Below, in pieces: positions 54,021 through 62,891 of a DNA stretch of 64,000 nt. The position numbers and the translations under genes were made by a program. Positions within the stretch are counted from its first letter, which is position 1. Every line of letters begins with the position of its first letter. The notes beneath the pieces were generated by a model that was given only the letters and a program-made list of their open reading frames with translations, was not told the DNA's origin and searched no databases. The stretch comes from Pseudomonas capeferrum (GTDB taxonomy: Bacteria; Pseudomonadota; Gammaproteobacteria; Pseudomonadales; Pseudomonadaceae): positions 2,417,714 through 2,481,713 of the forward strand of contig NZ_JMIT01000001.1 of the NCBI RefSeq assembly GCF_000731675.1, given 5' to 3'.

Positions 54021-54428
54021 TTACTCTCCGCGCAGGGCCGAAACCAGCCCTTTGAATTTACTGTTGAGCAAGGTGAAGCTGGCCTGGAAACCGATGGCGT
54101 TTTCCGTGTAGTTCGATTGCTCGATCTGGGCGTCCACGGTGTTCTGGTCGATCGACGGCTGCAGCGGCGTGCGGTACTTGAGCGCCTCGTCGCTAAGGGC
54201 CAGGCCATCGGCCTCGATGTGCCGGCTGTTGGTCCGGTCCAGAGCGAAGCGGCCGCTTTGCTGTTTTTCACTTTCGGCGGCGAGCACCGAGGAGAAGTCC
54301 ATGTCACGCGCCTTGTAGTTGGGCGTGTCGGCGTTGGCGATGTTGTTGGCCAGCACTTCGGCGCGCTGGGCGCGGAAGTCCAGGGCCTTTTCGTGAATGC
54401 CAAGCGCCTTGTCGAAGCTGATGCTCAT
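54021..54428 (-). CDS. flgB: FlgB, proximal rod protein
   Basis: FlgB is the first rod subunit gene of the flgBCDE operon. ATG 54428 (MSISFDKALGIHEKALDFRA) gives 135 residues, the normal length, with GAAGG upstream. The longer open frame reaching 54758 crosses the promoter and is rejected. Motifs are EVLANNIANADTPNYKARD and, at the end, FQASFTLLNSKFKGLVSAL. Confidence 0.96.
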   Translation of the reverse strand: MSISFDKALGIHEKALDFRAQRAEVLANNIANADTPNYKARDMDFSSVLAAESEKQQSGRFALDRTNSRHIEADGLALSDEALKYRTPLQPSIDQNTVDAQIEQSNYTENAIGFQASFTLLNSKFKGLVSALRGE

Positions 54429-54477
54429 GTCGGGGAAACCTTCGAAGGTTGACCGGAGTGTCGTTGAGCAAGGCATA

Positions 54478-54492
54478 GCAAGGGCTGTGCCA
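54478..54492 (-). promoter_or_regulatory. RpoN promoter for flgBCDE
   Basis: The minus strand reads TGGCAC-AGCCC-TTGC, a perfect sigma-54 consensus, 50-64 bases before the flgB ATG. Confidence 0.9.
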
Positions 54493-54650
54493 ACCAGCGG
54501 AAAGGCCCGGAAATACGGGCTAGTAAGACGGAATGCTGTCAGGGTGATGCCAGAAAAGCGGCAAAGGTCTTCCGCTTGAAGGGGCGCAAGCGGCAATTGC
54601 CGGTCGGCATGGGCGGCAAAACAAAAAATTGACGTGCTTGGCGATAGCGG

Positions 54651-54708
54651 TGTGGCGCCTATGAGACCGAGCGCCGCGCGGGCGGCGCTCGATCTCATAG
54701 GCGCCACA
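54651..54708. repeat. Long palindrome after cheR, same family as 3291-3342
   Basis: The arms of 26 bases (54651-54676 and 54683-54708) differ by one base pair and share the core GAGCGCCGCGCGGGCGGCGCTC with the palindrome after fliK, except that this core is named here only by its two halves GAGCGCCG and CGGCGCTC. It begins 16 bases beyond the cheR stop and could serve as its terminator. Confidence 0.7.
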
Positions 54709-54724
54709 ACCCTCAAGGCAAACC

Positions 54725-55552
54725 CTACTTGGCCTGGTAGATAATCCCCGGGCTGCACTGCACCATCTGGTAATGGTCCGGCAACCCGTTCAGCGCCTCG
54801 GAGGCGCCAAGGAACAGGTACCCGCCCGGCTTGAGGGTGCTGTGGATACGCAGCAGGATGTCTTTCTTCACCTGGGCCGAAAAGTAGATCAACACGTTGC
54901 GACAGAACACGACGTCGAACTTGCCCAAGCTCGCGTAACTGTCGAGCAGGTTGAACGAGCGGAACTCGACGCGGCTGCGAATGGCCGGCTTGATCGCGTA
55001 ACGCCCCGCCCCCTTGGGGTCGAAGTAGCGCTGCAGGCGCTCCTGCGATAGGCCGCGGGCAATCGCCAGGCTGTCGTATTCGCCGGTCTTGCAGTTGGTC
55101 AGCATGGTCCCGGACAGGTCGGTCGCGACAATCTGCGCGCCCATCTTCAACTGGCCCAGGTTGCTGCGCTCGAACTCATCGATAGCCATCGAGATCGAGT
55201 ACGGCTCCTGCCCCGACGAGCAGGCCGCCGACCACATGCGCAGGCGCTGGCCCGGGTTGTTCTTGATGAACTCGGGGATGACCTTGTTCTTCAGCACCTC
55301 GAACGGGTAGGTATCACGGAACCACAGGGTCTCGTTGGTCGTCATCGCGTCGACCACCTGTTCGCGCAAACCGCTGCGCGGCTGGGTCTGGATGCGCTGC
55401 ACCAGCTCGCCCAGGCTCTTGATACCTTGTTGCTCCATCAGCTTGTTGAGACGGCTGGAGACCAGGTACTGCTTATTCTCGCCCAGCAGGATGCCACAGG
55501 CTTTCTCCAGGAAGACCCGGAACTGTTCGAAATCCAAATTACCCGTAGACAC
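54725..55552 (-). CDS. cheR: CheR, chemoreceptor methyltransferase
   Basis: CheR methylates glutamates of chemoreceptors with SAM. The 275-residue product has an N-terminal helical domain (FEQFRVFLEKACGILLGENK, YLVSSRLNKLMEQQGIKSL) and a catalytic domain with RMWSAACSSGQEPYSISMAI, IVATDLSGTMLTNCKTGEYD and FDVVFCRNVLIYFSAQVKKD. The end GYLFLGASEALNGLPDHY is typical. It lies 51 bases after cheV. Confidence 0.96.
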   Translation of the reverse strand: MSTGNLDFEQFRVFLEKACGILLGENKQYLVSSRLNKLMEQQGIKSLGELVQRIQTQPRSGLREQVVDAMTTNETLWFRDTYPFEVLKNKVIPEFIKNNPGQRLRMWSAACSSGQEPYSISMAIDEFERSNLGQLKMGAQIVATDLSGTMLTNCKTGEYDSLAIARGLSQERLQRYFDPKGAGRYAIKPAIRSRVEFRSFNLLDSYASLGKFDVVFCRNVLIYFSAQVKKDILLRIHSTLKPGGYLFLGASEALNGLPDHYQMVQCSPGIIYQAK

Positions 55553-55603
55553 TACTGCCGCCTCTTTTCAATCGCTGGTGCCGGGAGCGGGCTCCCGGCT
55601 GCT

Positions 55604-56533
55604 TCAATGTGTTGCCTTGATCCGGTCGACCACGCGCTGCGCCAGGTCGTCCGGTTTGAACTTGGCCAGGAAATCATCGGCGCCGACTTTCTTGACCATC
55701 GCCTGGTTGAATACCCCGGACAGCGAAGTATGCAGGACGATGTGCAATTTTTGCATGCGCGGATCGCTGCGGATCTCCGCGGTCAGCGTGTAACCGTCCA
55801 TTTCTGGCATTTCAATGTCCGAGATCATCATCAGGAACTCTTCCTCCGGCCTTTTGCCCTCCTCCACCAATTGCCGGAGGTAGTTGAGCGCCTGGCGGCC
55901 ATCGTTGAGCGCCACCACTTCGACGCCGACGGTTTGCAGGCAGCGGCTGACCTGCTTGCGCGCCACCGACGAATCGTCGACGGTCAACACCCGCAGCAAC
56001 ACGGCCTTGTCCTGCACCTCGGCATCGACCACACCGGCAGACACCTGCTCGGACGACGGCGCCACTTCGGCCAGCACCTTTTCCACGTCGATGATCTCGA
56101 CCATGCGGTTATCCACCCGGGTGACCGCAGTCAAGTAGTGGTCACGGCCGGTGCCCTTGGGTGGCGGATGGATTTCTTCCCAGTTCATGTTGACGATGCG
56201 CTCGACCGAGTGCACCAGAAAGCCCTGGGTCTTGGTGTTGTACTCGGTGATGATCACAAAACTGTTGCGCGTGTCCTCCTGCAGTGGCGCCAAACCAGTA
56301 GCCATCGACAGGTCGAGGATCGGGATGGTCGCCCCGCGAATGTTGGCCACGCCGCGCACCACCGGGTGGGACTTGGGCAGCACGGTCAGCGCAGGGCACT
56401 GCAGCACCTCCCTGACCTTGAACACGTTGATGCCGTAGAGCTGGCCGCCATTGAGGCGAAACAGCAACAATTCCAGGCGATTCTGCCCCACCAGCTGTGT
56501 GCGCTGGTTGACCGAATCCATAACACCCGCCAT
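55604..56533 (-). CDS. cheV: CheV, CheW-receiver chemotaxis adaptor
   Basis: CheV couples receptors to CheA and is modulated by phosphorylation. The 309-residue product has a CheW-like domain (about 15-160; LLLFRLNGGQLYGINVFKVR, ATIPILDLSMATGL) and a C-terminal receiver (about 175-300; VLTVDDSSVARKQVSRCL, MMISDIEMPEMDGYTLTAEI, with the phosphoacceptor Asp in SDIEMP). AAGGAG precedes the ATG. It is divergent from flgA across a gap with RpoN-like elements on both strands. Confidence 0.96.
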   Translation of the reverse strand: MAGVMDSVNQRTQLVGQNRLELLLFRLNGGQLYGINVFKVREVLQCPALTVLPKSHPVVRGVANIRGATIPILDLSMATGLAPLQEDTRNSFVIITEYNTKTQGFLVHSVERIVNMNWEEIHPPPKGTGRDHYLTAVTRVDNRMVEIIDVEKVLAEVAPSSEQVSAGVVDAEVQDKAVLLRVLTVDDSSVARKQVSRCLQTVGVEVVALNDGRQALNYLRQLVEEGKRPEEEFLMMISDIEMPEMDGYTLTAEIRSDPRMQKLHIVLHTSLSGVFNQAMVKKVGADDFLAKFKPDDLAQRVVDRIKATH

Positions 56534-56564
56534 GCCAGACTCCTTTACGTTTCAGCCTTTCGTT

Positions 56565-56579
56565 GCAAATCAGGTACCG
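56565..56579 (-). promoter_or_regulatory. Possible RpoN promoter for cheV-cheR
   Basis: The minus strand reads CGGTAC-CTGAT-TTGC, with correct GG-N10-GC spacing and an intact TTGC. It is 32-46 bases before the cheV ATG. Confidence 0.45.
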
Positions 56580-56582
56580 AGT

Positions 56583-56597
56583 CGGCACGGGCTTTGC
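56583..56597 (+). promoter_or_regulatory. RpoN promoter for flgA, very close to the start codon
   Basis: The plus strand reads CGGCAC-GGGCT-TTGC, one base from consensus. The -12 box ends 13 bases before the flgA ATG, so the transcript would start only two or three bases upstream of it. Confidence 0.65.
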
Positions 56598-56610
56598 TTT
56601 TTTGAGCGCC

Positions 56611-57363
56611 ATGTACACGAAAACGACATTTTTCCGACGATTGACGCACCTGCTGACTGGCTCGCTGGCCACGCTGTGCCTGCTGGCGCCCGGCGTTCGC
56701 ACGCTGGCGGACGCGTTTACCTTGCCTGAACAGCTTATCGGTGTCACCCAAGGGTTTCTTGAATTCACCGTAGAAGATTATCTGGCCACCACCCAAACCG
56801 TCGGCCGTTACGAGATCCAGGTCAGCACCCTCGACCCGCGCTTGCGCATGCCATTGTGCAGCCAGCCGCTGGACGCTTCGCTGGAAAGCCCCGCGCAGCC
56901 ACTGGGACGGGTCACGGTGCGGGTGCGTTGCGACAGTGCGGCACCGTGGACCGTGTTTGTGCCGGCAACGGTGCGGCTGTTTCGCGATGTGGTGGTGGTC
57001 ACCCGCCCGCTCAAGCGTGACAACGTGGTCGGCGAAGGTGACGTGGCCCTGCGCGAGCGTGATGTCGGCACCCTCGGCCAGGGCTTTCTCAGCGAGCTGG
57101 ACCAGGCGGTGGGCATGAAGATGCTGCGCCCTACGGTCATCGACCAGGTGCTCACCCCGCAGCACCTTGAGCAAGCCGAAGTGGTGCGCAAGGGCGACCA
57201 CGTGGTGATCATCGCCCGCAGCGGCAGCCTGAGCGTGCGCATGCCAGGCGAAGCGCTGAGCAAGGGTGGCCTGAGTGAACAGATCCGGGTGCGCAACCTC
57301 AACTCTAAACGGGTGATCAAGGCCCGGGTGACCGGCCCCGGCCAGGTCGAGGTGACGATGTAG
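56611..57363 (+). CDS. flgA: FlgA, P-ring assembly chaperone
   Basis: FlgA is a periplasmic chaperone for FlgI. ATG 56611 (MYTKTTFFRRLTHLLTGSLA) gives 250 residues with a signal peptide. A longer frame from 56563 would cross the promoter. The SAF-type domain is visible (RDNVVGEGDVALRERDVGTL, RPTVIDQVLTPQHLEQAEVV), ending with IRVRNLNSKRVIKARVTGPG. The putative RpoN promoter is so close that the start is either nearly leaderless or lies at a later codon. Confidence 0.94.
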   Translation: MYTKTTFFRRLTHLLTGSLATLCLLAPGVRTLADAFTLPEQLIGVTQGFLEFTVEDYLATTQTVGRYEIQVSTLDPRLRMPLCSQPLDASLESPAQPLGRVTVRVRCDSAAPWTVFVPATVRLFRDVVVVTRPLKRDNVVGEGDVALRERDVGTLGQGFLSELDQAVGMKMLRPTVIDQVLTPQHLEQAEVVRKGDHVVIIARSGSLSVRMPGEALSKGGLSEQIRVRNLNSKRVIKARVTGPGQVEVTM

Positions 57364-57456
57364 CAGGATTGCGCTGGCAGTGTGGAACCGCTTTTCCTAA
57401 ACTGTGTCAGAACACGGGTTCGCGAGCTTGCTGACAGGCGGCTATGCATTTGTGCC

Positions 57457-57483
57457 TAAAGTTTCTTTCGGGTTGGCCGAAAA
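57457..57483 (+). promoter_or_regulatory. FliA (sigma-28) promoter for flgM
   Basis: The plus strand reads TAAA, 15 bases, then GCCGAAAA, close to the TAAA-N15-GCCGATAA consensus. It lies 37-63 bases before the flgM ATG and would give the usual feedback of FliA on its own inhibitor. Confidence 0.82.
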
Positions 57484-57519
57484 CAAGGCAAGCGTCCAAA
57501 TACCCAGGGGTTTCTGATC

Positions 57520-57834
57520 ATGGTCATCGACTTCAGTCGTTTGAATAACTCTCCGTCCGTCACGGGCGGCGTTCGCGGCAATGCCGCGCCCGGCACCGCC
57601 GAAAAGCCCGGCGCGAGCCAGGAAGCGCCTAAAAGCACCAGCGCCAGCGGAGAAGCCGTACACCTCAGCCAAGAGGCACAGCAGTTGCAAAAGATCAGCG
57701 ACACGCTGCGCGAACAGCCCGTGGTCAACAGTGCCCGCGTGGCCGAGTTGAAACAGGCGATCGCCGATGGCAGCTACCAGGTCGATGCCGGCCGGGTCGC
57801 CAGCAAACTGCTCGATTTCGAAGCCCAGCGCTGA
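57520..57834 (+). CDS. flgM: FlgM, anti-sigma-28 factor
   Basis: FlgM binds FliA and is exported once the hook is complete. The 104-residue product is Ala/Ser-rich and largely disordered at the N terminus ([20 protein letters not shown]). It has the conserved C-terminal FliA-binding part ([40 protein letters not shown], then [13 protein letters not shown]). In P. aeruginosa HsbA also binds FlgM; both genes occur in this window. Confidence 0.96.
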   Translation: MVIDFSRLNNSPSVTGGVRGNAAPGTAEKPGASQEAPKSTSASGEAVHLSQEAQQLQKISDTLREQPVVNSARVAELKQAIADGSYQVDAGRVASKLLDFEAQR

Positions 57835-57884
57835 CCGTTCGGCGCGCTGACTTCACGGACGCTTAACAAAGCCAAGAGTTAGCC

Positions 57885-58352
57885 ATGCACGACACCACCT
57901 TGCTGCAACTGATCGAAGATGACATCGCCCCGATGCAGGAACTGCTCGACCTCCTTCATAAAGAAGCGGTCGCCCTGCATGGCCGCGAGATGGCGCTGCT
58001 GGAACAGATCCTGGCCCGCAAGCAGTCATTGATCATCTTGCTCGAGCAGCATGGGCAGCGGCGCAGCCAGTTGCTCACCGGCCTCGGCCTTAGCGCCGAC
58101 CGCGCCGGTGTGCAGGCAGTGGCAGCGCAGTCGCAGCATGGCGAAACAATGCTGCAACGGCTCGATATGCTCTCGCAACTGATGGACACCTGCCAGCAGA
58201 TCAACGAGACCAACGGGCGCATCATCCAAGTGCAGCAACACGTCACCAACAACCAGATCAGAATCCTCATGGGTGGCGATTCTCCGTCGCTCTACGACAG
58301 CCGTGGCGGCACCTCGCTGCTGGCCAAGCCGCGCGCCCTCAGCCAAGTGTGA
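57885..58352 (+). CDS. flgN: FlgN, export chaperone for FlgK and FlgL
   Basis: FlgN is a cytoplasmic coiled-coil chaperone for hook-associated proteins. The 155-residue product is highly helical (LLQLIEDDIAPMQELLDLLH, HGREMALLEQILARKQSLII, then CQQINETNGRIIQVQQHVTN) and ends with a Ser/Gly-rich tail. It lies 50 bases after flgM in the flgA-M-N order. Confidence 0.94.
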   Translation: MHDTTLLQLIEDDIAPMQELLDLLHKEAVALHGREMALLEQILARKQSLIILLEQHGQRRSQLLTGLGLSADRAGVQAVAAQSQHGETMLQRLDMLSQLMDTCQQINETNGRIIQVQQHVTNNQIRILMGGDSPSLYDSRGGTSLLAKPRALSQV

Positions 58353-58431
58353 TACTTCTATCAAGGCACGGAACATACTGGCAAAATGCCGTTACTTGCG
58401 TGTGTCGTTTTTGCCTGGAGATTGATTAGCC

Positions 58432-59175
58432 GTGTTCAATGAAGCCGATGCCCCGCAGCCGCCGAAGGTGCTGAGTACACCTTTGGAGATCGCAGCCAAC
58501 CTGCGACAGCTGCAGGAAAGCCATGACCCCCTGATCATCACCTTCCATGATCGCAACCAGCGGTTCCAGAGCTACGTGGTGAATGTTGACCGCGACAGCA
58601 ATACCCTGGCGCTGGACGAAATGATCCCCCGCGACGGCGAAAAATTCATCGAGAACGGCGAACCGTTCCGCGTCGAAGGCTTCCACGATGGCGTGCGCAT
58701 CGCCTGGGAATGCACTGCCCCGCTGACCATCAGCGAAGTCGACGGCCACCGCTGCTACCGCGGCGCGATGCCGGAAGAAATGACCTACCACCAGCGCCGC
58801 AACGCCTTTCGCGCTGCGTTGAAGCTGTCGCAGCTGGTCGATGTCATCCTCGACGGCACCCACCTCAAAGGCAACGGTGCCCTGCGCGGCAAGCTGCTGG
58901 ACATCTCTGCCACCGGCTGCAAGCTGCGCTTCGAAGGCAACGTCGAGGACCGCCTGCAACTGGGCCAGGTGTACGAGCGCTTCAAGGCCGGCAACCCGCT
59001 GGGCCTGATCGACACCATGGTCGAGCTGCGCCACCTGCACTTCGAGGAGCGTATCAACACCACCTTCGCCGGCGTGCGCTTTCATAACCTCAACGGCCAG
59101 GCGCAACGCAAGATCGAAAGCTTCGTCTACCAGTTGCAGCGTGAAGCGCGACGGTTCGATAAAGACGACTATTGA
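58432..59175 (+). CDS. flgZ: FlgZ/YcgR, PilZ c-di-GMP flagellar brake
   Basis: The protein binds c-di-GMP and slows the motor. The 247-residue product has a YcgR N-terminal domain ([20 protein letters not shown], then [19 protein letters not shown]) and a C-terminal PilZ domain from about residue 120. The PilZ motif RxxxR is in [13 protein letters not shown] and the second motif in [15 protein letters not shown]. The start is a GTG with GGAG eleven bases upstream. In P. putida and P. fluorescens this gene, downstream of flgMN, is called flgZ. Confidence 0.94.
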   Translation: MFNEADAPQPPKVLSTPLEIAANLRQLQESHDPLIITFHDRNQRFQSYVVNVDRDSNTLALDEMIPRDGEKFIENGEPFRVEGFHDGVRIAWECTAPLTISEVDGHRCYRGAMPEEMTYHQRRNAFRAALKLSQLVDVILDGTHLKGNGALRGKLLDISATGCKLRFEGNVEDRLQLGQVYERFKAGNPLGLIDTMVELRHLHFEERINTTFAGVRFHNLNGQAQRKIESFVYQLQREARRFDKDDY

Positions 59176-59192
59176 GGTCATCGCCTGATGCG

Positions 59193-59226
59193 CCAACGCC
59201 ACCCAAACGGGTGGCGTTTTTGTTGG
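59193..59226 (+). terminator. Rho-independent terminator after flgZ
   Basis: The stem CGCCACCC-AAAC-GGGTGGCG is followed by TTTTTG, with outer pairing CCAACG / TTGTTGG. It is 17 bases past the flgZ stop. Confidence 0.85.
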
Positions 59227-59358
59227 CGCCATTACCGACCTTGCATGCGGGCAACCGGGTTTGCTGACCAGCAAGGTTTCCCGCTTACCGCTGTTTTGTC
59301 GGCTGCTTAATGTGGTTTTGTACCGCCCGGCTGGGCGGGTCAGAGGAGCAGACAGCGC

Positions 59359-59937
59359 ATGATTCGTTCCACATTTACCGCAGAATTGCATAGCCAGTTT
59401 GGCCGGATCGGGGTGGTTGATACACCTTATTGGGCCTATCCGCCTTTTGCTGCAAACCAGGACGGCTGGTTGTGTACCGATGACGAACGAGGTGATTCAG
59501 TCAGTTTCAAACCGCTCACATTCAAATTCACCTTCATCGAAGAAACGGCGAACCGCCTCATTTATCGAATCAACAGCACCGCAGACGCCAAGTTCAATAA
59601 CGCAAGGCTTGAGCAAAACAGCAACGGCTGGCTGGGTATGTATGGGTACGGGCTGACACATGAGCTCACCAGCGGACTCAATCCTTCGGTGCTCCTGAAC
59701 AAGGCCCCCTTCTTCCAGGATCAATGGAAGATTGAATTACTCGACAAATGGGACGGCAACCTGACGGGCGCCGAAGACGTCGAGTTTTACTTACGTGACA
59801 AAGACGGCCATCGGGTCTCGCAGGTTCTGTCGGTCTACAAAGACCGATTCGAGACACTCCGTCACTGGTTCTTGCACGCAGGCACCAAGGACGGAACGAT
59901 ACTGAAATTCCACCTGCACGCCATCAAGGTGTTGTGA
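59359..59937 (+). CDS. Unknown 192-residue protein
   Basis: I do not recognise this protein. The ATG has GAGGAG eight to nine bases upstream. It lacks a signal peptide or membrane helix. It is rich in aromatic residues (PYWAYPPFAANQDGWL, NSNGWLGMYGYGL, FQDQWKIELLDKWDGN) and charged, and ends KFHLHAIKVL. The pattern of short strands with Trp and Tyr suggests an all-beta fold such as a lectin-like domain. Its base composition is lower in GC than neighbours. It lies outside the flagellar unit, behind the flgZ terminator, and faces the MFS gene. Confidence 0.7.
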   Translation: MIRSTFTAELHSQFGRIGVVDTPYWAYPPFAANQDGWLCTDDERGDSVSFKPLTFKFTFIEETANRLIYRINSTADAKFNNARLEQNSNGWLGMYGYGLTHELTSGLNPSVLLNKAPFFQDQWKIELLDKWDGNLTGAEDVEFYLRDKDGHRVSQVLSVYKDRFETLRHWFLHAGTKDGTILKFHLHAIKVL

Positions 59938-60009
59938 TCGGCGGTGAGTCACCGCGACGCCCAGCGACGGATACGGCTCATTCGGCCTTCAACGCTGGGC
60001 GGCCTGACC

Positions 60010-61350
60010 TCACACAGACTTGTCGACTTCAGGTTGCGCCTTGGCTTCGCGCTCTACCGAGCCTTGGTCCGCTTCCGTATCCTCCGCCGCCACCGGCGCC
60101 TGCATCACATCCTGCACCGTCTGCTCATCGACCCGTGGGTCGAGCGCTGCCGACAACGGCGAACCGGCCGCCGGCATTGCCACGTGGCCCAGCGGCGCGT
60201 CCTGCACCTGGTGCAGCCCGGTGACCGCTTTCGGCCGAATGCGCCACACCAGCACCAGCGCGAAGAACGTGAAGAACGCATACAGCATCTGCGCGCCCAG
60301 CACTTTCATCAATACGCCCGCCGCCAGAGGGCCGATACAAGCGCCCACACCATAAGTGACCAGCAGCATGGCGGTCAGCGAGACCCGCCGCTCGCTCTCC
60401 ACGTGGTCATTGGAGAACGCAACTGCCAAGGGGTACAGGCAGAACTGCAATAATGAAATGACAAAGCCGATACCGAACAGCAACTCCAGCGGCACGCTGG
60501 GCAAGAGGGCCAGCGGCGCAGAGGCCACCGCCAGGCCCACGGCAGCACTGCGGATCAGTAACGCGCGGTCGTAGCGGTCGGACAGCCAGCCCAACGGCCA
60601 CTGCACCAGCAGCCCGGCAAAGATGCAGCTACCCATGAACAGACCGATCTGCTCGGTGGACAGCCCCTGATTGGAAGCGTACAGCGGCGCCAAGCCGTAG
60701 AACGAACCGACGATCAGGCCCGAACCGAGCACCGTGCTCAACGACTGCGGCACCCGCTTGATGAAGAACTTCGGCTCCATCGGGGCCGGGCGCAAAGGCG
60801 CCGGGTGAATGCGCCGGGTCATCGCCACCGGCACCAGGCACAGGGCGAAGCACATGGCGACCAGCATCAGCAGTTCAGGGCCGAGCTCGGGGTGCACCAC
60901 CAGAATCAGCTGGCCGAGCACCAACCCCAGGTAAGAGGCGATCATGTAGCCACTGAATACCGCACCGCGGTGCTTGGCATCGGCCTGTTCGTTGAGCCAG
61001 CTTTCGATGACCATGTACTGGCACATCATCCCCAGGCCGACCACCATCCGCAGCCCGACCCAGGCCGGCAACCAATTGGTCATGCCATGGCCGAGCACCG
61101 CCGCGCAGACGATACCGGCGCAGGTGGCATACGCGCGAATGTGCCCTACCCGGCCGATCAGCCGGTGGCCGACCTTGCCGCCCACGGCCAAGCCGAAGTA
61201 GTTGGCCGCCATCAACGCACCGACCCACAAGCTGTCGACATGGTCGGCCGCCAGGCGCAGTGCCAGGTAGGTACTGAGCAGGCCTGAGCCGATAAGCATC
61301 ATCAAGGCAGCGAAATACAGCGACTGAAACGGCTTCCAGATGTTTCGCAT
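60010..61350 (-). CDS. MFS transporter (YcaD-like)
   Basis: This is a 446-residue major facilitator with about twelve membrane helices. It begins SLYFAALMMLIGSGLLSTYL and continues WVGALMAANYFGLAVGGKVG and HRLIGRVGHIRAYATCAGIV. A second half starts near residue 210 (TVLGSGLIVGSFYGLAPLYA; GWLSDRYDRALLIRSAAVG). A hydrophilic C-terminal tail of about 65 residues follows (QDAPLGHVAMPAAGSPL). The substrate is unknown. Confidence 0.88.
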   Translation of the reverse strand: MRNIWKPFQSLYFAALMMLIGSGLLSTYLALRLAADHVDSLWVGALMAANYFGLAVGGKVGHRLIGRVGHIRAYATCAGIVCAAVLGHGMTNWLPAWVGLRMVVGLGMMCQYMVIESWLNEQADAKHRGAVFSGYMIASYLGLVLGQLILVVHPELGPELLMLVAMCFALCLVPVAMTRRIHPAPLRPAPMEPKFFIKRVPQSLSTVLGSGLIVGSFYGLAPLYASNQGLSTEQIGLFMGSCIFAGLLVQWPLGWLSDRYDRALLIRSAAVGLAVASAPLALLPSVPLELLFGIGFVISLLQFCLYPLAVAFSNDHVESERRVSLTAMLLVTYGVGACIGPLAAGVLMKVLGAQMLYAFFTFFALVLVWRIRPKAVTGLHQVQDAPLGHVAMPAAGSPLSAALDPRVDEQTVQDVMQAPVAAEDTEADQGSVEREAKAQPEVDKSV

Positions 61351-61477
61351 ACGTCCCGTCGGGCTCCTTGGTCAGGTGGCGTTGGCCTGGCAAGCATAAA
61401 AGCAATTGTGTTGCAGCGCAGTCCCTTGCCTGCGAAATAGCGTGCAGGGGACGCGTCCAGTAGCGGTTGTGTCGCGA

Positions 61478-62821
61478 TCAGGCCTGTGCTGCCAGCACCC
61501 GACGCTCCCACGGCGTGATCTCGTCGAAGAAGTCGGTCAGCTCCAGCGTCTTGCTGGCAACATAGCCTTCGATGAACTCGTTGCCGAACAGTTCCCGCGC
61601 CAGCGCGCTGCGCTTGAGGCGCTGCAGTGCTGCGTGCAGGGTGCACGGCAGGCTCAGGTGCTCTGGCACCTCGAACTCACCCTGGATGGCCGGCGCCGGC
61701 TGCAAGCGTTGCTCGATGCCGTGCAACCCGGCAGCCAGGCTTGCGGCAATCGCCAGGTACGGATTGGCATCGGCGCCGGGCAAGCGGTTTTCCACGCGCC
61801 GGGCCACGGGCGCGCTGGCCGGTATGCGCAAGCCCGCCGCGCGGTTATCCTCGGACCAGCAGGCGTTGTTGGGCGAGGCGTACGGGTGGCACAGGCGCTG
61901 GTAGGAATTGACATTGGGCGCAAACAACGCGGTGAAGTCCGCCATGCACGCCTGCAGGCCACCGATGAAGTGCAGGAAGGTGGCGGTCGGCTGTCCCTGC
62001 TCATCGCTGAACACGTTACGCCCGCTGCCGATCTCCACCAGGCTCTGATGAATGTGCATGGAACTGCCGGGGGTCTTGGCCAGGGGCTTGGCCATGCACA
62101 CCACGGTCAGCCCATGCTTGAGCGCTACTTCCTTGAGCAGGTGCTTGAACAGGAAGGTCTGGTCGGCCAGCAGCAGCGGGTCACCGTGCAACAGGTTGAT
62201 CTCGAACTGGCTGATGCCCATCTCGTGCATGAAGGTGTCACGTGGCAGGCCGAGCGCTGCCATGCACTGGTAGACCTCGTTGAAGAACGGCCGCAAGCCA
62301 TTGTTGGAGCTGACACTGAACGCCGAATGGCCAAGCTCCCGGCGGCCATCCTTGCCCAGGGGCGGCAGAAAGGGCTGCACGGGGTCGGTGTTGGGTGCAA
62401 AGACAAAGAATTCGAGTTCGGTTGCCACCACCGGGGCCAGGCCCAAGGCTGCGTAGCGGGCGATCACCGCCTTGAGCTGGCCGCGAGTGGACAACGCAGA
62501 CGACCTGCCATCCAGTTCGTTGGCGTCGCAGATGGCCAGGGCGCGGCCATCCTCGCTCCAGGGCAGGCGGTGAATTTGCGTGGGCTCGGCCACCAGCGCC
62601 AGGTCGCCGTCATCACTGCCGTAGAACCTTGCCGGCGGGTAGCCGCCCATGATGCATTGCAACAGCACGCCACGGGCCATCTGCAGACGCCGGCCTTCGA
62701 GGAAGCCCTCGGCAGTCATCACTTTGCCGCGCGGCACACCGTTGAGGTCAGGGGTGACGCATTCGATTTCATCGATGCCGTGAAGGTGTTCGGCGAGGGT
62801 GCTCTGGCCTGCGGTGGTCAT
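61478..62821 (-). CDS. Glutamine synthetase family protein (gamma-glutamyl ligase type)
   Basis: The 447-residue enzyme has the glutamine synthetase catalytic fold: FMHEMGISQFEINLLHGDPL, VVCMAKPLAKTPGSSMHIHQ and RVENRLPGADANPYLAIAAS. The sequence is closer to the PuuA-type glutamylpolyamine synthetases than to GlnA, judged by length and the N-terminal LDLNGVPRGK-like motif (CVTPDLNGVPRGKVM). The start at ATG 62821 has AAGGAC before it; the frame to 62857 is not needed. It probably joins glutamate to an amine, but the amine is unknown. Confidence 0.82.
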   Translation of the reverse strand: MTTAGQSTLAEHLHGIDEIECVTPDLNGVPRGKVMTAEGFLEGRRLQMARGVLLQCIMGGYPPARFYGSDDGDLALVAEPTQIHRLPWSEDGRALAICDANELDGRSSALSTRGQLKAVIARYAALGLAPVVATELEFFVFAPNTDPVQPFLPPLGKDGRRELGHSAFSVSSNNGLRPFFNEVYQCMAALGLPRDTFMHEMGISQFEINLLHGDPLLLADQTFLFKHLLKEVALKHGLTVVCMAKPLAKTPGSSMHIHQSLVEIGSGRNVFSDEQGQPTATFLHFIGGLQACMADFTALFAPNVNSYQRLCHPYASPNNACWSEDNRAAGLRIPASAPVARRVENRLPGADANPYLAIAASLAAGLHGIEQRLQPAPAIQGEFEVPEHLSLPCTLHAALQRLKRSALARELFGNEFIEGYVASKTLELTDFFDEITPWERRVLAAQA

Positions 62822-62891
62822 GACGCGTGTCCTTGTTGTTATGGCTGACAACAACATAGGCTGGGGGTGTTTAAAATATCAAGCACCTACT

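Noticed and set aside
58353..58431. An RpoN or FliA promoter for flgZ
   Set aside because: Partial TTGC and TCAAGG-like words are present, but no pair has correct spacing.
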